The position numbers were made by a program, and so were the translations under genes. The notes under the pieces were generated by a model. The model was not told the DNA's origin. It saw only the letters and a list, made by a program, of their open reading frames with translations, and made no database searches. Positions 58,441 through 58,500 of a stretch of 58,500 bases of DNA are shown piece after piece (the first letter of the stretch is position 1; each line of letters opens with the position of its first letter). The DNA is from Clavulina sp. PMI_390 (taxonomy: Eukaryota; Basidiomycota; Agaricomycetes; Cantharellales; Hydnaceae), in NCBI GenBank assembly GCA_015039315.1, contig WIDE01000080.1, positions 1 through 58,500 of the forward strand, read 5' to 3'.

Positions 58441-58500
58441 TGGGTTCGTTCACAGCCTCGAAAAGCGGGGTAAAATACATCTCTCTAGAGAACTTTATGC

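Noticed and set aside
1..58500. Transposons, tRNA or rRNA genes, CRISPR arrays
   Set aside because: I saw no reverse transcriptase, transposase or integrase motif, no terminal repeats with target duplications, no tRNA cloverleaf with intact A and B boxes, and no spaced repeats. A systematic search could still find degenerate copies in 31-43 kb.

Overview
This 58.5 kb window is nuclear DNA of a filamentous basidiomycete, most likely an Agaricomycete. The evidence is intron-dense genes with many 50-100 bp introns, GT-AG (a few GC-AG) splice sites, and a gene set with a basidiomycete look. I do not assign a genus. All gene models were joined by hand from splice sites, and the exon lengths of every model sum to a whole number of codons. 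I saw no tRNA, rRNA, transposon or CRISPR array.

Layout, left to right. (1) 1-12.3 kb is a compact housekeeping block: an MFS phosphate/metabolite transporter (5' partial, +), a mitochondrial DUF1992/DNAJC28-like protein (-), an F-box protein (+), a RanBP1/Yrb1 homologue (-), cactin (+) and two tandem GFA/CENP-V fold proteins (-). (2) 13.3-25.7 kb holds four tandem 7-exon epoxide-hydrolase-like alpha/beta hydrolases (H1-H4, all +). They are split into 2+2 by a divergent pair, a PlsC-type lysophospholipid acyltransferase (-) and the RING peroxin PEX2 (+), and followed by a membrane-anchored serine hydrolase (-). (3) 26.3-31.2 kb has a small hypothetical gene, the HIT-zinc-finger snoRNP factor BCD1 (-) and a second F-box type (+). 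(4) 31.2-50.9 kb is almost gene-free. Its only gene is a large C2H2 zinc-finger/poly-Q regulator (Nrg1-like fingers) at 43.06-46.65 kb. (5) 50.9-58.5 kb carries TMA22/DENR (-) and three tandem F-box paralogues (-).

The most notable signal is in the H1-H4 array. All four copies keep the epoxide-hydrolase scaffold, but where that family has its nucleophilic aspartate (GHDWG) all four have glycine (GHGWG or GQGWG), and H3 has also lost the acid and the histidine. This looks like an amplified, TATA-driven family of pseudo-hydrolases. Other points of interest are the ~19.7 kb domain around the C2H2 regulator, whose 1,045 bp intron splits a zinc-ligand histidine codon; a shared promoter motif in front of the three tandem F-box genes; and a C-terminal signature shared by four F-box genes.
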